A stretch of 64,000 bases of DNA from Azolla pinnata (lineage: Eukaryota; Streptophyta; Polypodiopsida; Salviniales; Salviniaceae). Made by a program: the position numbers and the translations under genes. The notes under the pieces were generated by a model. The model saw only the letters and a list, made by a program, of their open reading frames with translations, searched no databases and was not told the origin of the DNA. Position 1 is the first letter of the stretch. Each line of letters starts with the position of its first letter. Positions 50,901 to 61,700 of this stretch are shown piece by piece. The DNA lies in contig JBBBWG010012112.1 in the NCBI GenBank assembly GCA_037176905.1, forward strand, positions 22,581 through 86,580. The letters run 5' to 3'.

Positions 50901-53900
50901 AACCTTTACATCCATGATTCCTTAATTGCTTTCCATGCTATTTGACCTAGGTTTATTCAAAACATGATGATCTTACTAAATTGAAACTGTTTGTCAGGGA
51001 GCAGAGAAAACAATACTTTGAATTCAAATTTGATTTTAAAAATTTCCGGGTATGGATATATAACTACCTAAGCCACTGACAATCTATATGGGGTCATATC
51101 AGAGACAGTTGGATCCATTCATAATGCAGTATGTAAAACATTTTGTCAGAGAAAGGCAAGTCATAACTTCAGGGTCTATTAGCTGAATGTCTGTGCAGTT
51201 CTACAAATACTCCTTTGAACGGCAACTCAGAATCCATATGATTCCATTTTCTGAATCCTATCTAAGATTACGTCTGGAGGAATGTGTCTCAATGGAATGC
51301 TCCCAATCTTTGCAAGATGGCCATGTCAAACAAATTATTAACCAATAAAGTGGTTTCAGGTTTTCAGTAATGCTTATTTCAATGAATGAATGGCACATAA
51401 GAAAGAGCATGCCTGCAGTCGTAAAAGTTGACGGAATGATGTCATATCCTCGCCTTTTATTTCAAAACCAACAAGTTCCGAAATCTTCTCAAAATGACGT
51501 GCTCTAAGACCTAGTTTCATAAATTGAAAACATCAAATTATATTTTTAACCACATTAGCATAGTAATTTAAGGAGTTTGGAGAGACTTTCAAAATGAGTA
51601 CAGTTATGCATACAAAAGGTGCTTTGGAAATATTTTCAAAATATACAGAGCATGTCATTTTGCTTTAGAAAGATTTTGTACTGTTTCCATATAATCTACA
51701 TTTGAGAGAATTACAAATAACCAGAAAACCTTAGTCATCTTACTTACAGATTCGATATAAAATAAACAACGGAAGATGTAACAATTTAACTGATGTAAAG
51801 AAGTTCTGGGCTGCCCTATCCAACTACAGAGTGCATTAGATACATGTATAATTGTAATAGGGAGACTGATAAAAAATGAGGGCCAGGTTTAAAATCTCTA
51901 TTGCAACACCTATAAATGTGCCTTTATATTGGTCCATGTTCCTTCAAACGGGCTTGTGGGTCAATCGATGTTCTTTGATCCTCCAATGTAAAAGTATCAG
52001 TTCAGATCATCTCATTATTTTCCACTCTAGTCATGTGGTCCGTGTTCCGTTAAGAGGTTTTGTGGGTTCAATCAACATTCTCTGATCCTTGATTGCAAGC
52101 CTATCAGTTTGGATCATTTTATATCAAATGCAAACCTTATGGGGGGGTGGGGGCAGGTTGCACTTATGCCATGTGACTGGAACTATTCTTTCAGTTCTGC
52201 ATTCCAGCATGGATTTTCTCCATGTTCTTCCAGCTGTTTCGATGAGAAAATTTCCAATCTTGAGTATCTTTTCTTTGGGACCTCCCAGATTTTGGAATTG
52301 CTTTGGGTCACTATGCATTGCTCTAGAGGTGTTGATGTTCCAAGTTTGTAATGCTTAGAACTGTATACATGTGCACTATCTTTCAGGCGCACCAAGGATT
52401 CTATTCCCACAGGCATCCTCCTAGGGAGAACCAAGGCCCTGTCGGATAATGCGTAAGACACATTTTCCTCTTCTAACAAAAGTACTGGTTTCAATCACCA
52501 TGACATTGATTCTCTCAAAATGCACCAAAATTTTTGACTCTGCAAAAATCAATTTAAAGCATTTAGATGCCTTTGTTGCTAGCTACTCAGGAGAGTAGAA
52601 GGTAAAGGCTCCTGAAAATATCCAATATGGATAGGTTGATATGGAGTTGGTGTATCCAGAGTTGTGTGATGATGGCTTCAAGCTCACAAAGTTATGCAAA
52701 TAGAGACCATGGTTTAGGAAGTGACATTCACTTCACATGCACATGTGGTCTTCACTGGATCAATTACTATTCCCAGGTTGAAACTTTCTTGTATGAAGAG
52801 TGTCGTAGAGGTATCCATACAGGGAAGAAATCAAAGTTCATGTTTCTTCCTCCCCTTTTACAATCGAGATCTTTCCAAGCCTAATGTTGCATGGCCCAAA
52901 AGGTGTTACCTCTTCAGCACATAAATCAGATATAGTATCTTCAAACGTATATTGATCTAGTCACACATCACTCGGCCAATATTTTCTGTAAAACATACTA
53001 GTATACCTTTTATTTTGGCATCTTAACAGAAAAGTTTTGAATTAAAGAGAGAATGGACGCTCAAATCAAGAAATGGCATCCCTAAATGAGACTAAAAAAA
53101 GAATACCCATCAGTCTGAATTCATCCTCTTATTTTTAATCAACAGCTAAACATTGAAGTAGGAATTCATACAATATCAGATCCTAGCACTAATGACAAGA
53201 TACTGTACCTTTGAAAAATTATCACTAATGTAGTTATCATTAGTTTGAATTTCTGTTCTCAAGTACAAGATAATCTTTAAAGATGTGATCACTTGCTGGG
53301 TCTAATCATTTTGTATCTCAAAAGGTACTCATAAAGCTTTCAATTTTATGAATTAAAATTGAAGAAATCTGATCCCTAAATGAGACCAAACAAAGAACAG
53401 CCATAGGTCGGACCATTTCTTATCATAATTTAATAATAACTTTTAAACAGGTACATATCAAAATAAAACAGCGACTGAAATTAATGCAACCTATTGAATA
53501 ACGCAATGACTGAAACTTACCAGGATTACTAAGGCAGCGGAAGAGGGGAAGATTCTCCTTAAAACGATCAATATTTGCCTTAACAGCAATTGCAACCTTC
53601 GTCGGTTCTTCATAGTCGCTTCCAAATTGTTTGATGAGTTTATAAATCACTTTCCACATAGTTGTAACCTAAACCTCAAACACAAAAAAATATCCAATTA
53701 ATGTAATAGATCATACTTAAAGAAAACTACGATCAAGGACTTCTTCTGGGTTTTGTAGATTTTGCAACTTTATGTTCATGAAGCACCATTTAGCAAAGAA
53801 TCAGGTGGCAATATTTATGCATACCTCATTCTCAATCTTCTCCATGTCCAAAGTGAAAAATGGGACTGACATCCACTCAGCTTCACATTTTTTAAAAGAT

Positions 53901-56900
53901 CCAGCAATCTTCCATAACTTCAAGAATGGATCTAAAGCAGTAACCATCTGCTGTATTTGAATAAATTTTGTTGGAGCCATTCCAAAAAGCTGCTCTTCTG
54001 AATTTAGACTTTCAGAATTAGCTTGAGCTTCTGCCAGATTTGATGAAAGCACCTACAGGACAGCTTTTACTTTACAAAATTAGCAAACCTCGATAAAACT
54101 CTGAAAATAATGATAACAGACTACACATGAATATATTGCCACAAAATATATGGTTACAGGTGACTAAAAATATATTTAGGTCATGCAGTCCCAGTTTCAA
54201 CGCAAGACAGAAATGCTATTTGGTAGAAGGAAAATCACTGACCTGTACATCCACAGAAATCAAGTCCGCCTTTTCTATCTCACCATGCTTCTCATAGCTT
54301 TTAACTTGGGAATCGTAACTGGTTCAATGTAATGCAGAAAAAATTAAATCAAATGAGTGCACAGACAATGTTTATGATTTCACCACAATAGTGTCTAAGT
54401 TACGATCTTTGCCATCACAAACTATCTATACATCATAGTATATCATTATTTTCCAAGAAAACAATAATGAACAAAAAAACCTGACGAACTTATGTATCTG
54501 AATATAATTGAAAGCAGGCTCTAAATGAATGTAACACATATACAAAGAAAGAAGAAACACATATTAATGCCAAATGAAATAAGTTACACGTATATTTGAA
54601 ACTCATATAATTGAAATGAGTTACAAGACCAAATGAAATATTACATTTTGAGAATTGCAAATCAAAATGAATGTAATTATAAGTCAAAAAGAAGTACAAT
54701 AAAATAAAAATGGCAAAAGCATCCTAGTGAGTTGCCTGGTCATCGTTCAAGAAAGAATTGTGGAAATTTGAAGAGGAAACTAATGGTCAGAAGTCGGTTT
54801 ATCTCACGGAGATAGTTGTTGTCGTGATACACACTAGCAATGGGACATGATTAGTATCCTTACTTTCTGGCTTGTATGGAAGGCAAGCAAGTTTTTGAGG
54901 GTAAAAAGGAGTCAGACGGTCATGAAGATCTGATTGGAGATCGTCCACACCTTAAGGGACAATAGGATGCCATAAAAGAAGCATCAGATAAGCCTCAGAT
55001 TAGATTTACAAAGCTAGGCAACAAGGCCTCTTGTACATGCATTGACATGGGGGGATGCCATGGCAATATGCTCCATTGAAATGGCTATTTCGTCCTTTGC
55101 TACAACAGAGTGCATGGATTGACTGTTTCATATTGTATCTTGTGTGATGTGATTTGATCACTTTTCGATTCAATTTTAACTAATGGAAAGGACCTATTTT
55201 CCAGGGAAAAAGGAAATGAAAAAAAGAAGGAAATGAAACGATAAATTGCAGAAGGGTCCTACAGTTAACCTTATTAAGGTTCTCAACTCATTGAGATCGA
55301 AACTTTTTCCTTTTAAAGATATCTAACATGGGGAGATACCCAAAGCAAGGGAAGCGCCTTCAATGGCAGGAGATCATAGCCTTTGTCAATCAATGGCAAA
55401 GTTGGTGAGACCATGGTCTAGATGCCAACTACATATTTTCTAATTCCCTGCTCGGTTGGATCTCTCATGTATCTCTTATACGAGATGCAGTGACAAAACT
55501 AAGAAAGAGAGGTATTAATTTCACTTAAGAGGCCAAAATAGCCCAAAAGAACAAATGAGAAGTTACATATTACATTTACTTTCGTATTTGAGTGTCAATA
55601 AAATAAATTTGAAATAGACGAACCAAAGAATCCTGTTCCTATACAATGAAAGATCCCAAGTGAAACTTTCCCTTTCAAAAGATCTCATAAATGAACCAAT
55701 CCAGCATGGAGACATCCCAAAGTAAGGGAAGCACCTTGGTGGCAGAAGATAACGGCATTCATTTTGATAACAAGGTTGGGGAGAACGTGGGCCAGATGAA
55801 CAGGGAATGGTTTACACAACCAAATGAGAGATTGTGCTTCAGCTTCACATTCTTAGTATGGAGAATGTGTTATGCTTGCTTTGCTTTGTTTAGATAGAAA
55901 TACATTGACATACAAATGTATGTATAAGAGACAGCAAAGAGTGTCCAGAATTTATGGCGATTGTTAGCTTATAAAATAAATTACATTTGCTCCCACTCTC
56001 TTAATAATTTGCATGTAGAAGCAGCTACTAAAGAGGCATATAATTGCTCTCATGTTAGTTTGCTTTAACTTATTAATTATGTTCTCCTATTTTTCTAACT
56101 TATGTGGATTAACAATTGGTATTAGCTCTTGCAAAATTTGTTGCTAACTCTCCCTTATTTTGTTACCAAACTTGCATGAAATACAAACTGTCTATGGAGA
56201 TTCTCTTAACAGAATTTTGTGAAGAATTTACATTGGCAACAATATTCCTTTGAGCTTGAAATTTCAGAGATCTAAATCGTGCTGAAGTAAATAACAAATT
56301 ATATCAGGTGTTGAGATCCAAAGCAAGACTTACGATTCCAAGAGTTCTAAAAAGGCAGCTCTCCGTTTCTTTAAAGCCACCTCATATTGTTCATATTCTT
56401 CTTGTATTCTGCGAGTGTGTACCTCAACTACTGCCCTCACTCTTTTTGGCCATTCATATGCCAACATCATGCTTCTAAACTCAGTTTCTGGAATCTGAAA
56501 CATGAATTTTTCAAGGAATTCATCTTTCTGTCTGCATTCAGCTAGAATCTTTTCTACTGCTGAAAGTTCATTAGGACACGAGAAAAGCAGTCTGCAAACG
56601 AAAAAGTTCAAGTAAGACATCAATATCAAATGAAATTAGGCTGATTTTCTTCTCTGTCACAACATAATGTCTATAGAAATCGTGATGCAAACGATTGCCA
56701 AACTTGTCGGTAAATACATAGAGATAAAGACTTACCACACATGTTAATAGCAAGCATCACACTAAGGAGAAAAGAAAGTTATATGATGCCTAAAAGACAA
56801 AATAATGATCTAAGCGATCAGACAACGATTAGAATTGCTTGTATCAGCTCAAGAATTGCAGCAAAAAAGAAATTTCCTTTCCACAATAGGTTCCAAAATT

Positions 56901-59900
56901 GTAAATGCTTCAAATGTAAACGAAGCATGAATAACCAAGATACAAGTTTAATGACTGATCATTAGAACTGAAAGTGCCATCCTTTGAATGCATCCATTGT
57001 GGGGCAATGCAGTATGAAAAGGTCGGTTTAAGAGACACAGAAAGCAACTCCAAACACTGTCGAAACCTAACATATTATACATTTCCAAGCAGCAGAGAGA
57101 AGCTACAACTTACTTTTGCAGATTAACAGCCTCTTCTGAATTTGTAGAAACCTTTGTAATATCTCTAGCAATCTTCTCGCAGCAAACCGAAACCTCTTGA
57201 TTGGCAGCAGTCAAGTCAGCTAAAATCTGAATTCACACAAACAGGTAGATTTATGGAAATAACCTTTCATTTAACCACAGATGCTACGTAAATTGATTCC
57301 CACACTGACCATAAAGCACACTTTCACAGATACTAAAACATTACAAACATCTAAGCATGGACAATAAATTAATTATGTAAAGATGAAGGAAACGTAAGAC
57401 ATCTGCAAACACAGCTGCATGCAGGAAGATAGTTTTGTGTACATAAAAGAAAGAAAAGCTATAATAACATTTTCTAAAAGGCCAGATTGGACTGTACGAT
57501 CAGACAAGGTACTATATTAATAAAGCACACAAACTACCACATATACTAAAAAGTTACAAGCATCCAAATATAAATAATAAATTAATTATGTAAACATGAA
57601 AGATTACACATACATGAAAATGTATTTTCGTATATGCATGTTTGAGTATATAGACACATGTATGCAATAGTATAGAGAGTGAAGGAGTTATGGAATGTCA
57701 ATAATCTCCATCCGAAGTGACACGGTGGCCCCTAAAATATATATACAAATGCATACTGGACACTGTACAAAGAACAATGACTGGTTCCTTCGCATGCCGA
57801 AAGCACTCAATAATGCCCATGATTTTTAACAGTGAAAATCAATTCATGCAAGAAGATACATTGTAGGAACAGCAGTTGAATTTTTTCTCGAACTTGTAGC
57901 TTATTTAAGCTAAAATAATTTCACATGAATCAACTTACTTGCTTTAATAATAACGTGCAGATGTGATTTGCCTTTTCACTGAGATAGTTTTTGAACTCAA
58001 TGCATTGTACTCGAACAAGTCCGCAGTCCACATTATTTGGTGATGCAAATTCTGCTTCACTGGATCTTATTCTAAACGCCTCAATGGTGGCTTCATAATC
58101 AGCAAGAGTTTTCTCTTGGTCTTTAAACTCTTTGACAAAAGCTTCAGCATTCATATTTGCTAAGCCTTCAAAAAACTCAAAGGATTTTGTGAGGGACAGT
58201 GGCTTTTCTGCATTTGAACGAACAGTCTGCAGAAAACAGTGAAGGAGTTTCTTACAAACATCGCTCGTATATAGAATCATCTCAGAGAAAAACTTTCATA
58301 TCTTTGCAGGGATTGTCCATTATACAGGGGACGGGATTACTGAAAGGATAATGCAATAACGCATTTCAAAACGCCTAATAGGTCCTTGAGACCAAAAACG
58401 TGGTAAAGCACTATGATCAATTTACCAAAGAGTTTCTTTAACCTGCTATGTCTAATTAGAGTAAAATACCTTTCTAATATATTGTTTGGCAACATTAATT
58501 AAAGCATTATCGGCCCCTATGATAGGAAACATAAGGGATTTTATCGTCTTTCCATGAGCATCAACAAAAGCTACATCTGATCCATCATATGAGCACAGAT
58601 CCACCAATTTGAGAAGAGCAGATTCGATTTCTTCAAAAGAGGGATCAACACTACACACATATACTAAGAATCAGACCCTTGAGTACATATATATGGCAAT
58701 GGAAATTTATTTGTAGCTTAGAATAAAGCCCACCTGTAAATCCCATTCTGGTACTTCAAAGTAACTATAAATGGCGGCATTATACCTGAACCATCTCCAC
58801 CTAATGAGTTAATATCTTCAAATAATTTTTCATAATTCTCCGCTGAGTGATTGTGTTTTCCATTTATATAAGATATGCACTCGATTTCCCTTTCCCTGTA
58901 AAAGGTGAAGAATCTTGTAATACTTATAATAGAATCTTCAACAAGCCTCATAATCTGATTGGTCAGTAGCATAGCAGTGGCATCGTGAAATGCATCTAAA
59001 TCCTGGTTTGGTGGCATAGGAACAGCCTGCTTCAACAAACTTCCAGCTAAAGTGAACCATTCCTTTTCTAATGATTCTTTCGTGTTTGTTATACAAAGTT
59101 TCTCTCTCGAAAAGAAAGAATCTAGGTGAAAAGGAATTTTCATTTGGAAATCAGTGGAAGTTACATCGAAAAAAAGTTTATTTGCAAAAGAGATCTGCCA
59201 GAGTTTCGCAATCTCTAATGTTACTGGGTGTAATCTGTGCAACGATCCTGATATTGCACCATGTGCACTCAGAACAGCAGCTCTCCACTCTGGTAATAAA
59301 ATCTGAATAGTGTTCGATTTATCTGAATATGATGTTGTGATCACTTGAAGGACCTTTTCAATGTCTTTGAGTCCAAGTCTATCCTGCTCTGATTTATCCT
59401 GTTGTGTGCAGGAACATACTCTCTTAACATTGCCTTAAGGGTTTATAAATGCAATACATGTTTTTCAATATAATCTAAAGAGTGCAGATAATGTAGAAAC
59501 CTGAAGTATGTAATTGACTATAGATTTCCTCATGCTTCGTATATACTCATTGTGAACCTCTTTTGAAACATGTTGCACGGTATGATTTATTGTCTCCTGT
59601 GACAGACCTTCCATTGCTTGTTTACCAATATGATGTAGAGCATTATTTATCCATCTCTCTCTAATAGGCGCAATAAATTTTTCATCTATGCCTGCCTCAA
59701 TATAGTATTGATATTTCAAAATCTGTTCTGCATCTTCGGATACACTCGGTGACCAAAAGGGTTGTATCAAATAAGAGCTAATATGGAAACTCCGAGGACT
59801 ATCAACAATAACTGGAAAATATTCTTCTTTCTCCACAAGCTCATTCTTTAAACATTCTGCTTCTATGCCGAAATCAGGTGACTTCCTTTCTACATCTTTT

Positions 59901-60620
59901 AAAACATTGGATGAATCCAATGGTGGGTTCAAATAAGAGCTCAGTTGACACATAAAAGGATTCTGAGCATGTGGAGAATATTTTCCTTGTATCAAGCTTT
60001 CAGTTTCAATGGAATCTTTATGCATGCCTGAAACTCCTCTATCTTTGTTAACAGTGTCACATGTGCCTTCCCCAGTTTCGATATGAGGAAATGTGGATTG
60101 TACTTTCCCTTCTGCATATCATTGTTCATATTCAAAACAAATAAATTGGTTGTAAAGATTACAGTCTCACTTTTCCTTTATAGATACCTCGTAAAAAATC
60201 AAGCTCCTCTTTGCATAAAAATGGCAATTTGTAAGGGCAATTCAAGTCACTAGGCTTCGCGTCTGAGTGTCTCCACGATCTCTTATGTCCAGCCCGATTT
60301 GGTAGCTCAAACCTGAGTATTGGTACCTCTACTTTTCGGGATTTGGGCTTTGCGACGCTCAGATTTCCCAGACCCGTTGATGCAGGACTGCAAGATAGAA
60401 GACCAGTGTTATCTACAATACCAGACATGTGGTCTTTAGAAAATAAAATACACAAAAATTCAAACTGAAGTAAAAGAGTCCAGTAATACCTGTTATAAAT
60501 TCCTATCCGATTGGAGGGAGTACGACAAAATGCCATGTTTTGCATCCCCAAGGGAATTGCTCTTGTAAACAAAGACTCTGTACTAAGAACTGGCGGTAGG
60601 TCCAAAGTCTGGAATCCCAT
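25784..60620 (-). CDS. Axonemal inner-arm dynein heavy chain (DNAH3/7/12 group)
   Basis: 58 coding exons were chained on the minus strand with every intron phase matching, giving about 4137 aa, the usual size for a single-headed inner-arm heavy chain. It is the ATP-driven motor that slides doublet microtubules in the flagellum. Order: tail (1-970), linker (about 970-1400), AAA1 (Walker [11 protein letters not shown] near 1449, Walker [10 protein letters not shown]), AAA2 (P-loop near 1730), AAA3 (GATGTGKS near 2087, FVDDLNMP), AAA4 (GVGGSGRQS near 2451), stalk and microtubule-binding domain (about 2640-3030), AAA5, AAA6 and a C-terminal domain ending near GHSTNFV and [15 protein letters not shown]. 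Wording such as GNILEDET and TTKLRNPHY matches the DNAH3/7/12 group rather than DNAH1. The start ATG at 60620 sits directly on an acceptor, so upstream coding exons are not excluded. All key domains are intact; the gene looks functional. Exons are listed in the block entries. Confidence 0.95.
26740..27318. repeat. Local duplications, one copying the 3' end of dynein exon 56
   Basis: A 21-bp stretch spanning the exon 56 donor (27298-27318) recurs exactly at 26940-26960 in the following intron, including CCAG/GT. A neighbouring segment (CTGTATTCATGGA...AGAAAACACTCAGTTA) also occurs near 26829 and 26951, and a GGGTCTTCNTTTA segment near 26761 and 27006. Confidence 0.75.
30087..32297 (-). other. 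Dynein exons 45-48: AAA5
   Basis: Exons 32297-32109, 31064-30960, 30734-30315 and 30231-30087. Motifs: [61 protein letters not shown]. The last two phrases argue for the DNAH3/7/12 group. Confidence 0.94.
32528..36898 (-). other. Dynein exons 38-44: stalk and microtubule-binding domain
   Basis: Exons 36898-36765, 35583-35460, 34521-34363, 34284-34138, 34060-33942, 33105-32898 and 32800-32528. Coiled coil CC1 runs through exons 38-40. The microtubule-binding head is in exons 41-43 ([41 protein letters not shown]). CC2 runs through exons 43-44 and leads into AAA5 at RWTLQAEAF. The head has ordinary length, with no large insert. Confidence 0.93.
35779..36100. repeat. Tandem diverged duplication in a dynein intron
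   Basis: Copy A, 35779-35954, and copy B, 35955-36100, share AATAAACTTNTCAATC, CTCAACAACAT, AAGGTTTCTTTTCCCAA and GGAGNATTTTATCTCTG. Copy A has about 35 extra bases containing TTCACTGAATCTGGTGA, a motif found elsewhere in these introns. Confidence 0.75.
37206..37601. mobile_element. MITE-like element with long terminal inverted repeats
   Basis: The left end (37206 to about 37256; core CAAAAAACGCCTAACA then TTAACGCC) and the reverse complement of the right end (about 37551-37601; core CAAAAAATGCCTAACA then TTAACGCC) match over roughly 50 bases with few differences. The interior of about 290 bp is AT-rich and non-coding. This fits a non-autonomous DNA transposon inside a dynein intron. I could not see an exact target-site duplication, so the superfamily (Mutator-like is possible) is undecided. 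Confidence 0.72.
38333..39520 (-). other. Dynein exons 33-37: AAA4
   Basis: Exons 39520-39275, 39193-39026, 38849-38703, 38620-38519 and 38437-38333. The P-loop is GVGGSGRQS, with Arg in place of Lys, as is usual for AAA4 of axonemal dyneins. It is followed by [21 protein letters not shown] and [13 protein letters not shown]. Confidence 0.94.
39562..40340 (-). mobile_element. 3' fragment of a LINE-type retrotransposon in a dynein intron
   Basis: On the minus strand an open stretch from 40332 to 39925 encodes part of a reverse-transcriptase C-terminal region. It includes a zf-RVT-like segment: [27 protein letters not shown], then RCRLEIED, and after an in-frame stop [18 protein letters not shown]. 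Downstream in the same orientation is a run of 11 A (T on plus, 39562-39572) that looks like the poly(A) tail of the insertion. The copy is 5'-truncated and broken by stops. It lies in the 1.42-kb intron between dynein exons 32 and 33, same sense as the host gene. The left limit is set by the tail; the right limit is approximate and may reach 40.7-40.9 kb. Confidence 0.75.
40944..43462 (-). other. Dynein exons 28-32: AAA3
   Basis: Exons 43462-43131, 43057-42836, 42744-42586, 42509-42332 and 41237-40944. They carry Walker A GATGTGKS, Walker [12 protein letters not shown], the [13 protein letters not shown] loop and [17 protein letters not shown]3 is the regulatory nucleotide site in known dyneins, and its motifs are intact here. 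Confidence 0.94.
43571..44986 (-). other. Dynein exons 23-27: AAA2
   Basis: Exons 44986-44748, 44674-44482, 44349-44041, 43930-43864 and 43713-43571. The P-loop reads GFSFGAKTS; the Walker B region is [15 protein letters not shown]; then [14 protein letters not shown]. The 67-bp exon at 43930-43864 (EQNLVQSML...) is needed to keep the frame between the flanking exons. Confidence 0.92.
45774..47666 (-). other. Dynein exons 19-22: AAA1, main ATPase site
   Basis: Exons 47666-47472, 47396-47041, 46175-46076 and 45965-45774. They contain [12 protein letters not shown], Walker [11 protein letters not shown], Walker [10 protein letters not shown], the sensor stretch [15 protein letters not shown], and [13 protein letters not shown]. 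All nucleotide-binding and hydrolysis residues I can check are canonical. Confidence 0.96.
47799..51510 (-). other. Dynein exons 12-18: linker
   Basis: Exons 51510-51413, 50792-50679, 49508-49350, 49034-48846, 48711-48340, 48261-48061 and 47963-47799. They encode the linker that swings over the AAA ring: [64 protein letters not shown] and [13 protein letters not shown]. The 51413/51412 junction uses a GC donor. Confidence 0.93.
50307..50488. repeat. 93-bp tandem duplication in a dynein intron
   Basis: Copies 50307-50399 and 50400 to about 50488 differ at only a few bases. The unit is exactly 31 codons and both copies are open on both strands, but flanking exon phases and family alignment do not call for an exon here (WANLVFE joins directly to [10 protein letters not shown]). 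Confidence 0.92.
51932..52125. repeat. Diverged tandem duplication in a dynein intron
   Basis: Copy 1 starts near 51932 and copy 2 near 52038. Both read TCCNTGTTCC...TTGTGGGT...TCAATC...TTCTNTGATCC...TATCAGTT...GATCAT, in the same order and orientation. Confidence 0.65.
53521..60620 (-). other. Dynein exons 1-11: tail
   Basis: Exons 60620-60490, 60387-60188, 60111-59501, 59398-58734, 58650-58470, 58226-57939, 57226-57114, 56591-56334, 54318-54243, 54052-53825 and 53668-53521, phases continuous. The first 200 or so residues are poorly conserved. Family-typical sequence begins in exon 3 with [19 protein letters not shown] and a [12 protein letters not shown] segment. Later exons carry the helical tail, which in known axonemal dyneins binds intermediate/light chains and docks the motor. 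Exon 2 could end at either of two donors; only CGAG/GTATCT (60188) keeps the phase. Confidence 0.85.
55299..55800. repeat. Two diverged copies of a ~110-bp unit in a dynein intron
   Basis: Segments near 55299-55420 and 55660-55800 share GAAACTTT...CTTTT, CATGGNGANANCCCAAAG, AAGGGAAGC and CCTT...GGCAG.AGAT, with a matching AAGTTGG/AAGGTTGG block further on. This is probably an old transposon-derived or duplicated segment within the 2-kb intron between dynein exons 8 and 9. Confidence 0.6.
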
Positions 60621-61369
60621 CTATAAAATCCAACAACGGAAACCTTCATAGAGGCAAAGAGTACTTCTCATAAATTTGATTACTTATCTTGAAGCTAAAA
60701 GACAATTTGATTACTCGTCTTGGAACATATAATAAAGACTGATTCACCAGAGTATGCACATCTGGCACAGAATAAAGTCAGTTATCGATCACATTCAGAT
60801 TCGGTGAAAAAAGAAGGATTACCATTTTTCTTTTCTTCACAGCTTCTTCTAGCTCTTCAAAATATTCTGCAGCTAGCTCTTCAGCCTGAGATAATCAAGA
60901 ACAAATGCATACTTACAATGCCATCAATGGATTTCATAAATCATTATTGCAATAAAATGTCATTTTCTTGTTAAAATATCAAGGAAATTAAGTCCCTGGG
61001 TTATTACTGGTCTTTTGATGGCTGTGAATTTTATATTAGAAGCTCCAGCTTTGACCTCCTCCATACATAGGGTGGCTATCTTCATAGACCCACCTGTTTG
61101 GTGGTTAGACATCTCTCCTCCCTGAAAATACCAATTATTATTGTAAATGTTTTCTTCCTCATAATCTAATTGGTAGCAAAGGACCATCTCAAGCATCATC
61201 ACCGATGATGGACCACCTCGTGCCTTTAGCACCAATGGATCTTTTTGAAATATTGTTCATGAAATGCTTGGAAAAACCTAGAAGCTCCCATTTTTCTTTC
61301 AGCAAGGGCAAACTTAGATTTTGCTCGTATTTGAAACCATGATTAGTCTGATTTTGGCTTCGATGAGAG

Positions 61370-61449
<80 letters not shown>

Positions 61450-61700
61450 GTAAAACGAAGATATATATATATATATGTGGGCACCACCAGTGCTTACCTT
61501 GGTATGAAGAAGGAGAGGTTACAAGGCGATCATGCAGAGACCTTACTCCAGTGCAGGGAGAATTTGTCACCACCGTTGCGTTGCCGATGGTCATGTGATG
61601 GATGTCGAGAGCAGCCAATTCAGAAAAGAGAAGGAAGAAGGCAGGCAGGCGGGGCAGGCAGGGAGGCAGGAAGGGGATGGGGAAGTTGAATATTTTGGTG
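60621..61700 (-). promoter_or_regulatory. Probable 5' leader region of the dynein gene
   Basis: A good acceptor (TTTATAG) abuts the start ATG at 60620, so at least one upstream exon is expected. Candidate leader exons on the minus strand are: 60898-60824 (acceptor TCAG, donor ATG/GTAATCC), a short one ending CAAACAG/GTGGGT near 61093, and one ending CATACCAAG/GTAAGC at 61498. Short ATG frames occur in them, but none joins the dynein frame convincingly. The exact leader needs transcripts. Confidence 0.4.
61371..61448. repeat. (CT)39 microsatellite, GA repeat on the dynein strand
   Basis: Seventy-eight bases of uninterrupted CT, followed at 61461-61476 by (AT)8. It lies in the presumed first intron or promoter of the dynein gene, where it reads GAGA. 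Confidence 0.97.

Noticed and set aside
61321-61689. Open frames across the CT repeat
   Set aside because: Ser-Leu or Arg-Glu dipeptide runs from a microsatellite, not a gene.
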